DNA of 64,000 nucleotides from NCBI GenBank assembly GCA_013396635.1, contig WBMW01001297.1, positions 591,221 through 655,220 of the forward strand, given 5' to 3'. The stretch comes from Penelope pileata. Its lineage: Eukaryota; Chordata; Aves; Galliformes; Cracidae. This document shows positions 48,801 to 60,800 of this stretch, piece after piece. Position numbers and translations under genes: made by a program. Under the pieces are notes generated by a model that saw only the letters and a program-made list of their open reading frames with translations, did no database searches and was not told the origin of the DNA. Each line of letters starts with the position of its first letter. Positions within the stretch are counted from its first letter, which is position 1.

Positions 48801-51800
48801 CCAGCAGGGCGAGGGAGGGGATTCTGCCCCTCTGCTCTGCTCTGTGAGACCTCACCTGGAGTCTTGTGTCCAGTTCTGGGGCCCCCAACACAAGAAGGAT
48901 GTGGAGCTGTTGGAGCGGGTCCAGAGGAGGCCACGAGGATGCTCAGAGGGCTGGAGCACCTCCCCTACGAGGACAGGCTGAGAGAGTTGGGGCTGTTCAG
49001 CCTGGAGAAGAGAAGGGTGCGGGGGGACCTGATAGAAGCCTTCCAGGACCTGAAGGGCCTACAGGAAAGCTGGGGAGGGGCTTTTTACAAGGACAGGTAA
49101 TGACAGGACAAGGGGTAACGGTTATAAACTGACAGAGGGTAGATTTAGATTGGATGTAAGGAGGAAATTCTTCCCTGTGAGGGTGGTGAGACACTGGCAC
49201 AGGTTGCCCAGAGAAGCTGTGGCTGCCCCCTCCCTGGCAGTGTTCAAGGCCAGGCTGGATGGGGCTTTGGGCAACCTGGTCTGGTGGGAGGTGTCCTTGC
49301 CCATGGCAGGGGGGTTGGAACAAGATGATCTCTAAGTTCTCTTCCAACCTGAACCATTCTATGATTCTACGATTCCTGCCTGCAGGTTCCTATGGCGCTG
49401 GTGTGAGCCCACTGAAGGTAATGCTGCCAATGGCTGTATCCACAAGAACACATCCTAGGTACAGCTGCTTCTCAACTCTCTTCACCTCTGCCTTGAAGCT
49501 GTCTAACTCCAAATCTTTTCCCTTCCCAACTTGACAGACACTATTATTTCATCTTCTGTCTTGAAAAAATTGCTGATGAAAAAGCTGCAATCTATTTTTA
49601 GGAATACATCTTCAGGATTTCTAATTGAAATACTGCTAAGCCAAGACATTTTGAACTCTCTTTGGTAACTCTAACACAGTGCATAATGATTTTTAATTAC
49701 GTTCAGAACCGTGAATGCCTCTGTCAGGCTAGTTTTAATATGTGCAAACATCATGCAATGAGAAATGAGCTTATGATAACTATTGAAATGCAGGGAAAAT
49801 GTTTAGCATGGCCACGGACACAACTGAGTAATTGCTGCAAACTCTATTTTAGACAGGTTCTACCTTAAGCGGTTCCTTTAAAGTTCTGTCTTCATTTACA
49901 CTGCTTACCCATATCAGTAATCCAGATAGCTATTTTCTCATATATGAAATTCAGTATCATGATGATGACAAAATTCAGGCAAGAGGCTGTGACTGAAGTT
50001 GCCAGCTGAGGGGTCAGTAATCCACTGATGGGCTGCAGAGTTTGAGTATTCTCCATGAGGCTGGCGAAGGCAGCATACACCGCCAGGCGATACACGATGA
50101 CAGCTATCATGCTTGCTATGATCAGAGACACCTAGGGAAAGGACAGATTTCATACACACACCTCAGCATAGCTATAATGCCTGCATCATTGAAATAAGGT
50201 CGTCATCATGCTTTATACTTCAAGTTTTATTCTTTATGGGTATGAGTTCAGCAGCACTGAAATGCAAACCACACAAATACTTTGTTATATTAGATATACT
50301 AAACCCAACAAAAATTATTCTGTTAACTGAAGATAAGCAGACGTTCAAAAAAAATTGTGCAGAAGGATACAAACGCAGAAATGGGGATGGAGAAGACATG
50401 TCCACCCTGAAATTCATTCTACAGATATTTCCATAGAGAAATATGTTGATGCTTCATTGTAGCGAATAATAATTTTTATTATTATTATTATTTTTTATAT
50501 GTACACCTTTACTGCACATTTTTTCAGTATGGTCTGGTAACAGCATGTAAGCCAGAGAAAAAGTTATCCCTATGCTAAAATGTCTCTTCAAATCACTAGT
50601 TAATGACAGAATTCCAGTGCTCTCTGAACTGAACTGTATTTTGCACGGCAGCAGGAAATCAGCATGGCAATAACAGGAGGGAAGCGAACAGGCTAGTATG
50701 TGTTAATGCCATCGTTAGTGACAATCAGCAACTGTGATAAATGTTAACGTGATGATTCGAAAAAGATGCTCACCCAGAACAACACGGTAGTTCCTGAGAT
50801 GCAGAACCGCACAGCCTGGCTAGTTAGAGGCAAATAAGGCTCCATCTCCTGAAACAGTCAAGCAAGCACAGCATAGTTCACCAATCCATCATCTTAGTCT
50901 AACATCAAGCAGCACACAGAGCTCTCAACAGCTGTGTGAAAGTGACCACATCCGAGGAAACCCACTCAGAAGCCCTCTCTCTAAAAGGGTAGATATGACA
51001 TGATTTTGGATGTGCTGAACAACAACAGAAAAATATCAGGACAGAAGTGGCCGTAACAATGCTAGAAGTCAAGACAGTACCTGGAAAGAATGGCTAAACT
51101 TTTGCAGAAAAGCAACTGATAGCTGAAGGAAAAAGACCAACTTCTCCATTCCATGAACAGGAGAGAACTGTTGCTGTAACGCTAGGTCAGCTGTCAGACA
51201 GCACTGAGTTCAAAACTGGACTGAATTTTAAGAAATTCATATCAAGGTTTCTTAAAATCATTATTTACTTGGATGTTCTATGCTTTTCCACACAGCCAGA
51301 AAGCATTTTTCCTCCACTCCTTCAATGTTTGTATTGAAGAAATGGCTACATTCATTAGCTGCCAATCTCTGCTGCAGCCTCAGGCAGCTGCATCTTACCC
51401 AGAAAAGAATTCCCACATAGCACAAGAACAGCTTTCCATGTTCGTGTAAAGGTCTCTCTTTCACAACCAATTCTAATTCCTAAAATACCAGATCACACGT
51501 ATTAAGAAATGATCATTTAAAAATTAATGCCAATGAATAAAATGTAGTAAAAAGTCATCTGAATTTGATAAATCTTCAGGCCACGGCACTGTAGGATATT
51601 TACGTTCCTTTTGGACAAAACCCTGGCTACTACAGGCCAGCACAATATTAAGTATATCATCAGTGACTGTATATTGAACCCGTAGATGCTTGTTTTGAAA
51701 ACAGAAGAAATGGAAAAATGTGAAATGTTGTCGAAGAGAGTTTATTTTCCCTTGCACAAAAGCCCAGAACATGGTAAACGCACTGCCGTAAGGTGGGGGA

Positions 51801-54800
51801 ATGACGCTGAGGACAAGGGACAGGACTGAGCTGCACATTTCTTCCTGAGACAACCAAACAGTACCACGTGTTCCACAAGTGCTGCTTGTTGATGGCGATA
51901 TTCTTTACACAATTGGCACGTTGATATGTGACTGTTGGAAATGTAACAGGCTGTACTCTCATGAGAGTAAAATATAGTGCCTAGATCTGCCTACAGGATG
52001 CTTACTGAGCACCATTATCCATAATTCAGTCTCCAGTTATCACAAGTTTTTTAATGATGATAACAGGTCTATCAACGGAACTATAAAAACAGCTGAAGAT
52101 ACAAACAGATATCAGGTGACTTTACGTGGGCTCACAGCATTTTATACCTACTATGTATTAATAAATAACACATATTCTATACCGGAGAACTAATGTCTCA
52201 CACATTTGAGGCTACTTAAGCAATTTTCTACTTTGGAACAAAATATAGGCAATAATGTCGTGCAATGACTGGAAAGCTTTGTTATTTATGTAAATTACAA
52301 TTCTACTGTAATCAGCAAAAGTAGACTTCACTTATGATCCACTTAAATAATTTAGCACCACAAGGATGATGCCAATACTATTTTAATAGCAAATGAGGGG
52401 TTAATTAAAGCCTGAAGGTGGCTATTTCTATTTCAGTGCACCTAGAACTTTGACTCATGGCCAGGAATAATGAAGTGGTGGTTTTGTGATTGAAACAAGG
52501 CTAGCCTTGGGAAGCCAGAAATTCAGTGACCTGTATCCATATCACCTTACCCAGTGTGCAGAATTAATTTATTTGAAATCACTGCTCAGTAGTGCACATT
52601 ACCTAATGAAATGAAATTATTCTACAGTGAGGATAACCTGCATGGTTTGCTGTAACTGGGTGCTGATAAGGATCACTGCTAAACCCTGTGCCTTAGTTTC
52701 TAACAGAAGTTACGTTTCTCATAGTGTCTAGTATGAAGCTATATTTTGGTCTCAGAAGAGAAACAAAACTGATAACACCTGGCAGTGCTGATCAGAGCCG
52801 AGGACATATTCAGTTCCGCGTTCCCCTGCCAGGGAAACAGTTGGGGGGGGCATAAGGAGCTGGGAGGGGACAGGACCAGGGCAGCTGACCCAAACTGACC
52901 AAAGAGCTATTCCATACCGTATAACATCATGGGACTGGTTTGTTGGGTTTCCTGTTGCTTTTGTTACGGAAGAGGTTAGCCAGGAGGAAGGATTGCTGCT
53001 GGCTGTGAGCCCTTGCTCTGCACATCCTCTTTTTATATATAGGTACTGTTATTTCTTTTGCTTTCTTTACTATCTTAGTAAATAGCATTTATCTCAACCC
53101 ACGAGTTTTACTGCATATTTCTCTACTTCTCTCCCCCGTCCCATTTGGGGAGGGGGCAGGGTGAGTGAATAACTGCGTGGAACTGAGCTGTCTGCTGGGT
53201 CAAACCACGACACCCTGCCACACAAAAGCTTCTCAAAACCCATCAAGGTAATAAATGTGTGTGTCATAAAATAAAAGATTATGCAGTCATCAAATTTTTA
53301 TGGTTAACACGCAGTTATAAAGCACAGAACAGCGCAGTACCTCGGTGTTAGATAAAAACATAGCAAGGTCCAACTTCTATCTCCCGAGTGAATTCCAAAT
53401 AAACTGTCCTACCTACAAGCGCTGCATGAATTTAGAGAGAACAGCCTTTTCCCTCGCACAGTTACAGAGGTGCATCAAACCCGTGCCACCACCAGCTAAT
53501 CTGCTGCAGCTGCTTCCTTTCACCAGACTGCAGGTTCTGGTCGTAAGCACTGCCTCTGAGCCAGCCCATTACTTCTCTGTTCCCACAGGACGTGACCTGA
53601 GGGCACACGCAGGCCACGCACTGCTTCTGTTCTCCTTCCGTGGCACCAGAACCACAGTGGTTCAGCTGGATTTTGTTCCTGCACACCTATGTAAGGAAGT
53701 GGAGGTTTTGAACCTAGGTGTACCTAAGGAGGCAAACTACCCAATAGCACACAACAGGTAGGCACCTGTTTGCAAGCAGCTGATCTAGCTCAGGAAAAAT
53801 TATGATCTGCTTGAAAGTGTTTTCCTGAACATGCAGAAAGCAACACCTGGGCAGAGCTACACCCACAACCATAGTGCTTGTCTTCAAAGATGTGTGCGAC
53901 TACAGTGCGCAAGTCGCAGCAACACCATTACTACTGCATGTGCAGAGGGGGAAGGAGAGGCAGAAAAACTCAAGAGAGGTAAAATTAGCATGTATGTTTC
54001 CTAATAATTAAGGAGACAGACCTGAAAAACAAGCCTGATGTTTATACAGCAACTATGCTTCCCGTGCTCTGGCTAAGCTTCTGTTTCTTTTCTTAAGACT
54101 GTGTTACCTTATTATCCTCATGACTGGTGAAAATAAATTATTTATACACAATTCTGGGAAAAGGTAAGATGATTGATTTAAAAATACTTCAAATTAAGGT
54201 GCTAGATGTTGTATTGGAATGCGACCATCTAACCCCTAAACTTGTCAAATAATACTTACGTAAATTAAATGTAAACAAAAATGATTAACTTCTAGTAGGT
54301 ATCTAGAGTATTGAACATAGTTAAGCAGTGTGGGTATTTATATCTCTATTAGATTTCATACCACGGGCTTCATCAACCTTCATCTTCCTAGTGTTCCCCA
54401 ACAACATGTCAGTGTATCTGAAGAAAAACCACAGCTGGTCACACTTAGATAGAAGACTGCTCCCTAAGACATAACAAAAGGATGAGAAAGAGTGCTTATA
54501 AAGGTGTGAAGATTTCAGGGAGCTACGCTGAAATGTCAAGGACACCATAAAGATGGTGTTAACCACGTGGAAGGTATAAACTTTGACTCTGTATTCCCGA
54601 TTTAGTGTATCGGTTTCCTGTGGAAATTGAAATCCTTAGAGGAAAATTAATGAAAATTATGAGCACATTCCAGAGGGAAAAACATGTTCCCATTTCTTCT
54701 GTGTCAAAAGCCTAGACACAGCCATCTGCAGGGAGACAGCCATGGTCTAAGGGATAGGCCATGCCTGTCACGTGCAACAGGCTGAAGCGCTGAGAGCCCT

Positions 54801-57800
54801 CAGCGCCCGTTAATTTCAGCCTGGAAAGCAGTGCAGCCACACCACGATGGTGCTGCAGCAGGGCGAACAGACCCCTCAAGGCCATTAGCTGCAGTGTGCT
54901 AGCACAGCTACACTGCTGTCAGCTGCTTTCAGGAGATAAACAATTTCTTCTGATAAAATGCTTACGTGTCACGCAAATCTTTACCTAGTAATTAGATACA
55001 GAATTCATACACTATCAAACTGTTTGTTGGCACAGAGCTGAATACGTATTCATGTCCACCCAGCCTGTACGCTACCTGAGTTACAGGATTCTTCTTCTTT
55101 TGGGTACACTTGGCCTCATACTCTGGCCTCAGCTGGAGTTGTTGCTGTTCCTCTTCAAAATCAACCAAATCCCACTCATATTTCAGTCTTGCTTGCCGTC
55201 TCTTCCAGAACTCCAAGAAAAGTGTAACTGTTGGAAGTGTTAGAGTTTGGTTATAATAGAAAAGTGAACAACTCTATGAAGCAAGTTAAACTTGTTTCTG
55301 CACTGCCTCCTATTCTGCAGTCTATTATTTACTCTCACAATACGACCCGTCAATTTTTATTGGCTACCTATTACATTTCAAAGCTAAGACTTTAACACAG
55401 ATTAAGTGTATTTATTAGTTGATTTAATTCCAGAAGTGGATGAAATGGAAGATGCCGAGACAGGAATTGGTTATTTGCATGGTCCTGAGAACCATGTTCA
55501 ATTACAGCTTTAATGACTTCTCATATACAAATATTAATAAAGAATTAGGGTGACATGTGAACAACTATTACAAATAAGCAAAGCTGTTTCCAAGTAGTAC
55601 ATTCTAGGATTTCTGTTGCTATTTGATGGTCCTTTGATATTGTGGTCATTCTCGAGAGAGGTAATGTCCATGGTCAAGAGCGAGACTATCTTCAGGTTTG
55701 TTGTTTTTTTTTTTTGAGTTTGTTTTTTTAAACATTAGAGGGAACTATCTCATAAAATAAGCAACTATAAAGGTGATAACATCATATAATGTTTAAAAAG
55801 CCTTCTATAAAGTAATTTAAAATGTAAACCTTTGGTCATCTAATTGCTCTTATTGGAGGTGGAGAGACTTCATGGTCTACAGTCATAGGAAACCTTATCG
55901 TTTGCAGTTCTAAAGTCTTTTCCTGCTACTTCCTGAATAAGTAGTCCATGTCAATCAAAGGCTAGTGCTTAAAACCAAGAGAAGTTTAGGTAAATAGCCA
56001 TACAAAATCAATTTTTTTTTTTTTTTTGAGAATTCTCTGAAAAGGTTAATAGTTAGATTAGCATCCAGAGATCTGTGTCTGTTCAATTTGGAACCAAATT
56101 GAAAATTTAGTTAAATCTCATATAATGTTCCACCCAGTAGACAAGGTATTTAAGGAAATGAGAAATAACATCCTCAGTAACCTGCATGTATAAAGATGTA
56201 TGGACTTCAAGGAAAAAAACGTACATTCAAACTGATCTAATCTTAAAGTCGGAGCAAGTTTCAGTCAGTGTGAGTCCATGCTTATAAGGCAGTCTCAGGA
56301 AATTCATCTATTTCTGCACCATCAAAACCTACTATAACCTATAAACTTAATGGAACAGAATCCAAGTGAATGCTAATGGTCATTTTTGTACCCGAGGCAG
56401 GATATTAAAGCAAAGCCATCCACCCCCGTCTTCACACCTCCAGTGTCCCTCAGCAGTTTGGCCCAGATCTCTCTATTGCTTGACGTAAAACTTGTTAGCA
56501 AATGTACTCACCCCAAATGCCCATGAAAATGGCAAAAAAAAGAGTTGCCACGTTGTCAAACAAATGGGAATACTGCAACAGAATAGACAAGAACCATTCA
56601 GTAACAAACCAGCTTTCAGTCTGAACAAAAATGAGAAACGGCTGAAGAAGCAGGTACAAACCTCTGAGGACTCACAGGTGGTGTTCAGCCTCCAGTACTC
56701 ACACTCTCGGTCACAAAGAGGGCACATGATGATCTCTCCTCCAATTGCAGGGTCACAGATTTCTTTGCTAAGGGCAGAAAAGTTGTAAAGCATGTATTTT
56801 TTACAGCAACTTCAGAGCTGCTACATGAAACGTATTCCCCAAAAAAATAAAGGAGTCGAAGCTTCTTTTTCTCAAAGCTCAACATTTGCAGCTTAACAGA
56901 GAAGCCCAGGGCAAGCCAAGAAAAAGCTGCTGCTACAAGGAGGTTAACTAGCTATTCACTTGGCTTGATGTTCTCATTTTTTTCCAGTAATGAATGAGAG
57001 GTCTGTAAGGAGCTGTACAGCAAATGTTTTTATGTGACATGTTATTCACGTTATTTCATATCAGGTTAGTAACGTGTTTCACAACACCTTTTCTTTAAGG
57101 AAAGTTGCTAATTCAAATTTAAGGAGCAAATTATACTGTAGATGGGAAAGTTAACAATTACAGTGAGTGAGTGAATTTTCTAATCCTGTGTATTCTTCTT
57201 CCTATCCAGGGAAAACATATGTAGCACTATTCCCAAGTGAATTCTGAACATAACTATAATGCAAGTCTCAAAATGACATAATAGAACAGAATGGGTGACA
57301 GCAAGATATTCTGTGTAGAAATAGCTGTAGGCAAAGTGCTAGTTTCTGACTTTTGTTAACTTTTGCAGCTAAAACTCAACATTTTACCGAAGTTTTCTTA
57401 CAAAAACAGTAAGCTACAAAACGTCAGCTCTCTTTTCTGCCCCACCCCAAATCCCTGAGCATGGTAAATCTTGGGATCCTTGAAGAAGCAAACTCTGGCT
57501 TCTGATATAATTGAGTTATCTCTGATGACAGAGCACTGCTGATCTGTACTGCACTCATGCTTTCAGTAGTTAGTAAAAAAGTTGACCTACATAAAAAGGT
57601 CAACAGACTCCTCTGCAAGATAAGATTAAAATATAAAAGCATAAGGCAACAATAAACACTTGAAACAAAACATTTTGAGGCATGTCAGCAGTATTCATTA
57701 GACCTTAGGTATTGCAGGTACTCCAGTGTAAGAAGCTGTTGCCAAGTGGCAAAAAAATATTGCTTTTCACCTACAAGTTGAGTCCTACTAAGCAACAGTT

Positions 57801-60800
57801 ACCAGTTCTACACTGGCTGTCCATCACCACTTAGGTCAGTAGAAGTAGCTGAAAAACAAATTTCTCTACCGAGTTTAAAAGCTTGTTACTTGTTTTTCTA
57901 CATGAACAATGTTTTTGCTTTGCTTAGCTTTTACCATTATAAGCCCAGGAGATTTTCAGCATGACAATCACCTGCTCATATTCTCATCCATTGTAAACAA
58001 GCCATAAAGAAAACAGATTACGCCGACTACTGCAGCAAGGAATAACATCTCAGTGTAAAATCCTAGCCAGGCAAAATAGATTCCAATCTTCTCGCCATAG
58101 TACTTCCTGAATAATTAAAAAAAAAAAAAAAAAACAACTGAAGAGGAGTACAAAGCAAAGTTTAAAACAGCAGTAAAGCAGAGCCCACAGTCAATCTGAC
58201 ATAGCTGGCAAAATTCTCATGTACCGTAAGAGTAAATTCACTGATGTTCAAGGGTAAAAAGTAGGATTTAAAGCCAGTTGTGAGAAGTTATGCCATGTGA
58301 ATGAACAAAACACACGGTCTCTTGATCTCCCTTCCCCGCTTCCCCACCCTCCAGTGGGAGCTCCAGCTTTAGAACATTCTCTGCCCCACAGGATAAAGTA
58401 AATGAACGCCTATTTTTTTTTTTTTTATTTTCCAAGGAGTTACACAAATGGGCACAATAGTTCCAGAGTTTATCATAGCAATACAGCTGGCTGTGTAGCA
58501 GATGATGTTTTACCTGATGAGGTCCAAGGGCTGCTCTTTGTAGAAGCGCAAGAAACGGGCCCATTCCATGTACAGCGTGTATCTCTCGTTGTCACAGTTT
58601 GGATCACTGGCCTTTTTCCAGTACTGACACTGTGAGCAAATCAGAGGAAAGGCAAAACAGCTCATCGACAGAGTCAAACGCTAAATTGAAAGAAGTAAGC
58701 GTTAACATGATGTACACCTCTTAACTTAGTGCCTACTAAAATGGCAAATTCATTCAACCGCACTCTACTGCAGCACTTTCAGCAGAAACCTCTTCATATA
58801 TGTAATATATTACAATAATATGCATTTTGAGAAAATATCTTAGACATTGAGCCAACCCGTACCGTATGGGACCACTTTGTGCTATGTTACACCAACGCTG
58901 CACCGGCACAGCACACGCGCTGTGATACTCATCTGCTCCAGCAGATCACTGCAGCAAACGGTTTGCTCCTTTACACTGGGGCAGCATATGCAGCTGCAGA
59001 AATTCAAGTTTCCCTGAAACAGAAAACCACTATTTCACCCCAGCTAAGGTAAAAAATAATGTGAATTTAAATCCTGTACTCTGTAGTTCAGACTCAGGCT
59101 CTCATTATAAATTCAATAGCATTTCACTGAGAGTTATAAACTTGGGGAATATAAATTAGAGCTGTCCCCTGCCCCTTGTCGTTGCATTAGAATGTACTCC
59201 ATGCTGTGGTTTTTGAAGCTGAATGCAAGGACACACCAAATGAAATTCTGACACTAATTAACTCTGGTAACATTCACCACTGTCATTTATCTACCCACCA
59301 AACACTAAGAAAATTTAGCACCTTGTAATTTTGTGTTGGAGAACTCAACCGTTCAGAAGTGTTTGGCAGTTCAGTTTGTGATCTTGTTGTTCCCGTTTTT
59401 CCTGAATGCTTTTTACTCACTATGTAAAGCACGAAAATAGGTTTCTAAGTAGAAATCAGGAAGTATAAGTAGCTTAAATCTTGCATTCTTAAACTATTAG
59501 AAAAGGGTACATGTTTTTTTAAACCATGATCTGCAAGTGCACCTTGTGATTGTGGGAGTTTGTCGTATGATTTAAGGTTGACTCTATGTGTATAGAAAAG
59601 ATATTCACACTGCTACTCCTTGCCATCTTTTTTTTAGTACCCCCAACAGTGCAAAGTACTTTGTGGCAGCAGTACAGCCTACGCTTTCATCAGCTAAGCT
59701 TTCCCCTGTAAACCTACAGAACATCCATTTATCTATTTATTTTCCTTTTCAAAGACATCTATCTAATATACTACCACATAACCTGTACCATAAACATTAC
59801 AGGAATATACTGCAGAACGAGTTTCCTACGAATTATGTGACTGACTTTTTAAAGCAGACCCCAGAAACTCACCCGTGGGAAGAAACCTTCCAGCACGTAA
59901 AAGCCCAAGAGTGAGGCTGGCAGATATTTCTGTATTGCATTGTGTACAGATATTTGTGTATTGCAGAACAGAATCAGTTACTGGGACAAACTGAACGGTT
60001 GCAGTACATTTTCATTTCTGCTGGCAATGTCACAGTAGGTGAAAGATAAAAATGTTGGGAAATACTCAGGGGTGCAGAAAGCTAAGATACTTACATCATG
60101 AAGAGGATACGCAGCTGAATAGGTGCCATTATTTAGCAGTCTTTTAATGCCGAACTTTTTCTTCCCTTCTTCTGTTCCGTACGGGCAACGTGTAAGAATA
60201 TAATTAACCTGAGATTGAAACACATGAAATTCAGTCCTCTCCAGCCTTAAGGCCACCTAACAGAATTCTGCAGTGGCCGTGCACTGTGTGTCATCTGCAA
60301 GATGATCAGCAAAGGAAAAAGCATTTCTGCAGAAGGCCCTACCCTGTGTGAGACTGCGGAGGGCAAGCCTGCTCTGTACAAGCCCAGCAGATCCGCTCTT
60401 AAAAATATGAACCCAGCATTCTAAGAAAGACGTGCAGACGTCTTTCCTCACATTTACCCCCAGATGTAACAGTTTCTATTTTCTCCTTCCTCCCTTGCAC
60501 AAGTATTCCCACGGTCAGTGCAAACCACACGTAAAGGCGAGCAGACGAAGTCACACACGTACTATTCTGTTTCTCATGGACGGGGAGAAGAACGTGCTCT
60601 CGTCACTAATGAGGTACAGCTCCTGCTTGTCCTTGCTGAACGGCGCCGTGAAGTAATCCGGCTCCGGGTGCATCACCTTCTCGGGCAGCCTGAAGGGTGT
60701 AAGCATGCAATCCAGGGGGTTCTCCACCGTTGAGGGAATATCATTTTCCTTGATGGGAACTTTAATGTTCAGCACTTCCGCGTATGTGATCAGAACCTCC

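Larger units (their letters stand above)
46622..49908 (-). other. ANO5: ANO5 intron 15
   Basis: 3287 nt. It holds two CR1 insertions (47086-47268 and 48055-49375), both antisense to ANO5, which together make up nearly half of it. The remainder is unremarkable. Confidence 0.88.

Noticed and set aside
48434..48934. Minus-strand frames of 137 and 166 codons
   Set aside because: They are antisense shadows of the CR1 reverse-transcriptase sequence.
53345..53761. 138-codon plus-strand frame just downstream of the solo LTR
   Set aside because: Could have been an LTR-driven gene, but the translation has no retroviral or cellular similarity that I recognise, and the start is not ATG-supported.
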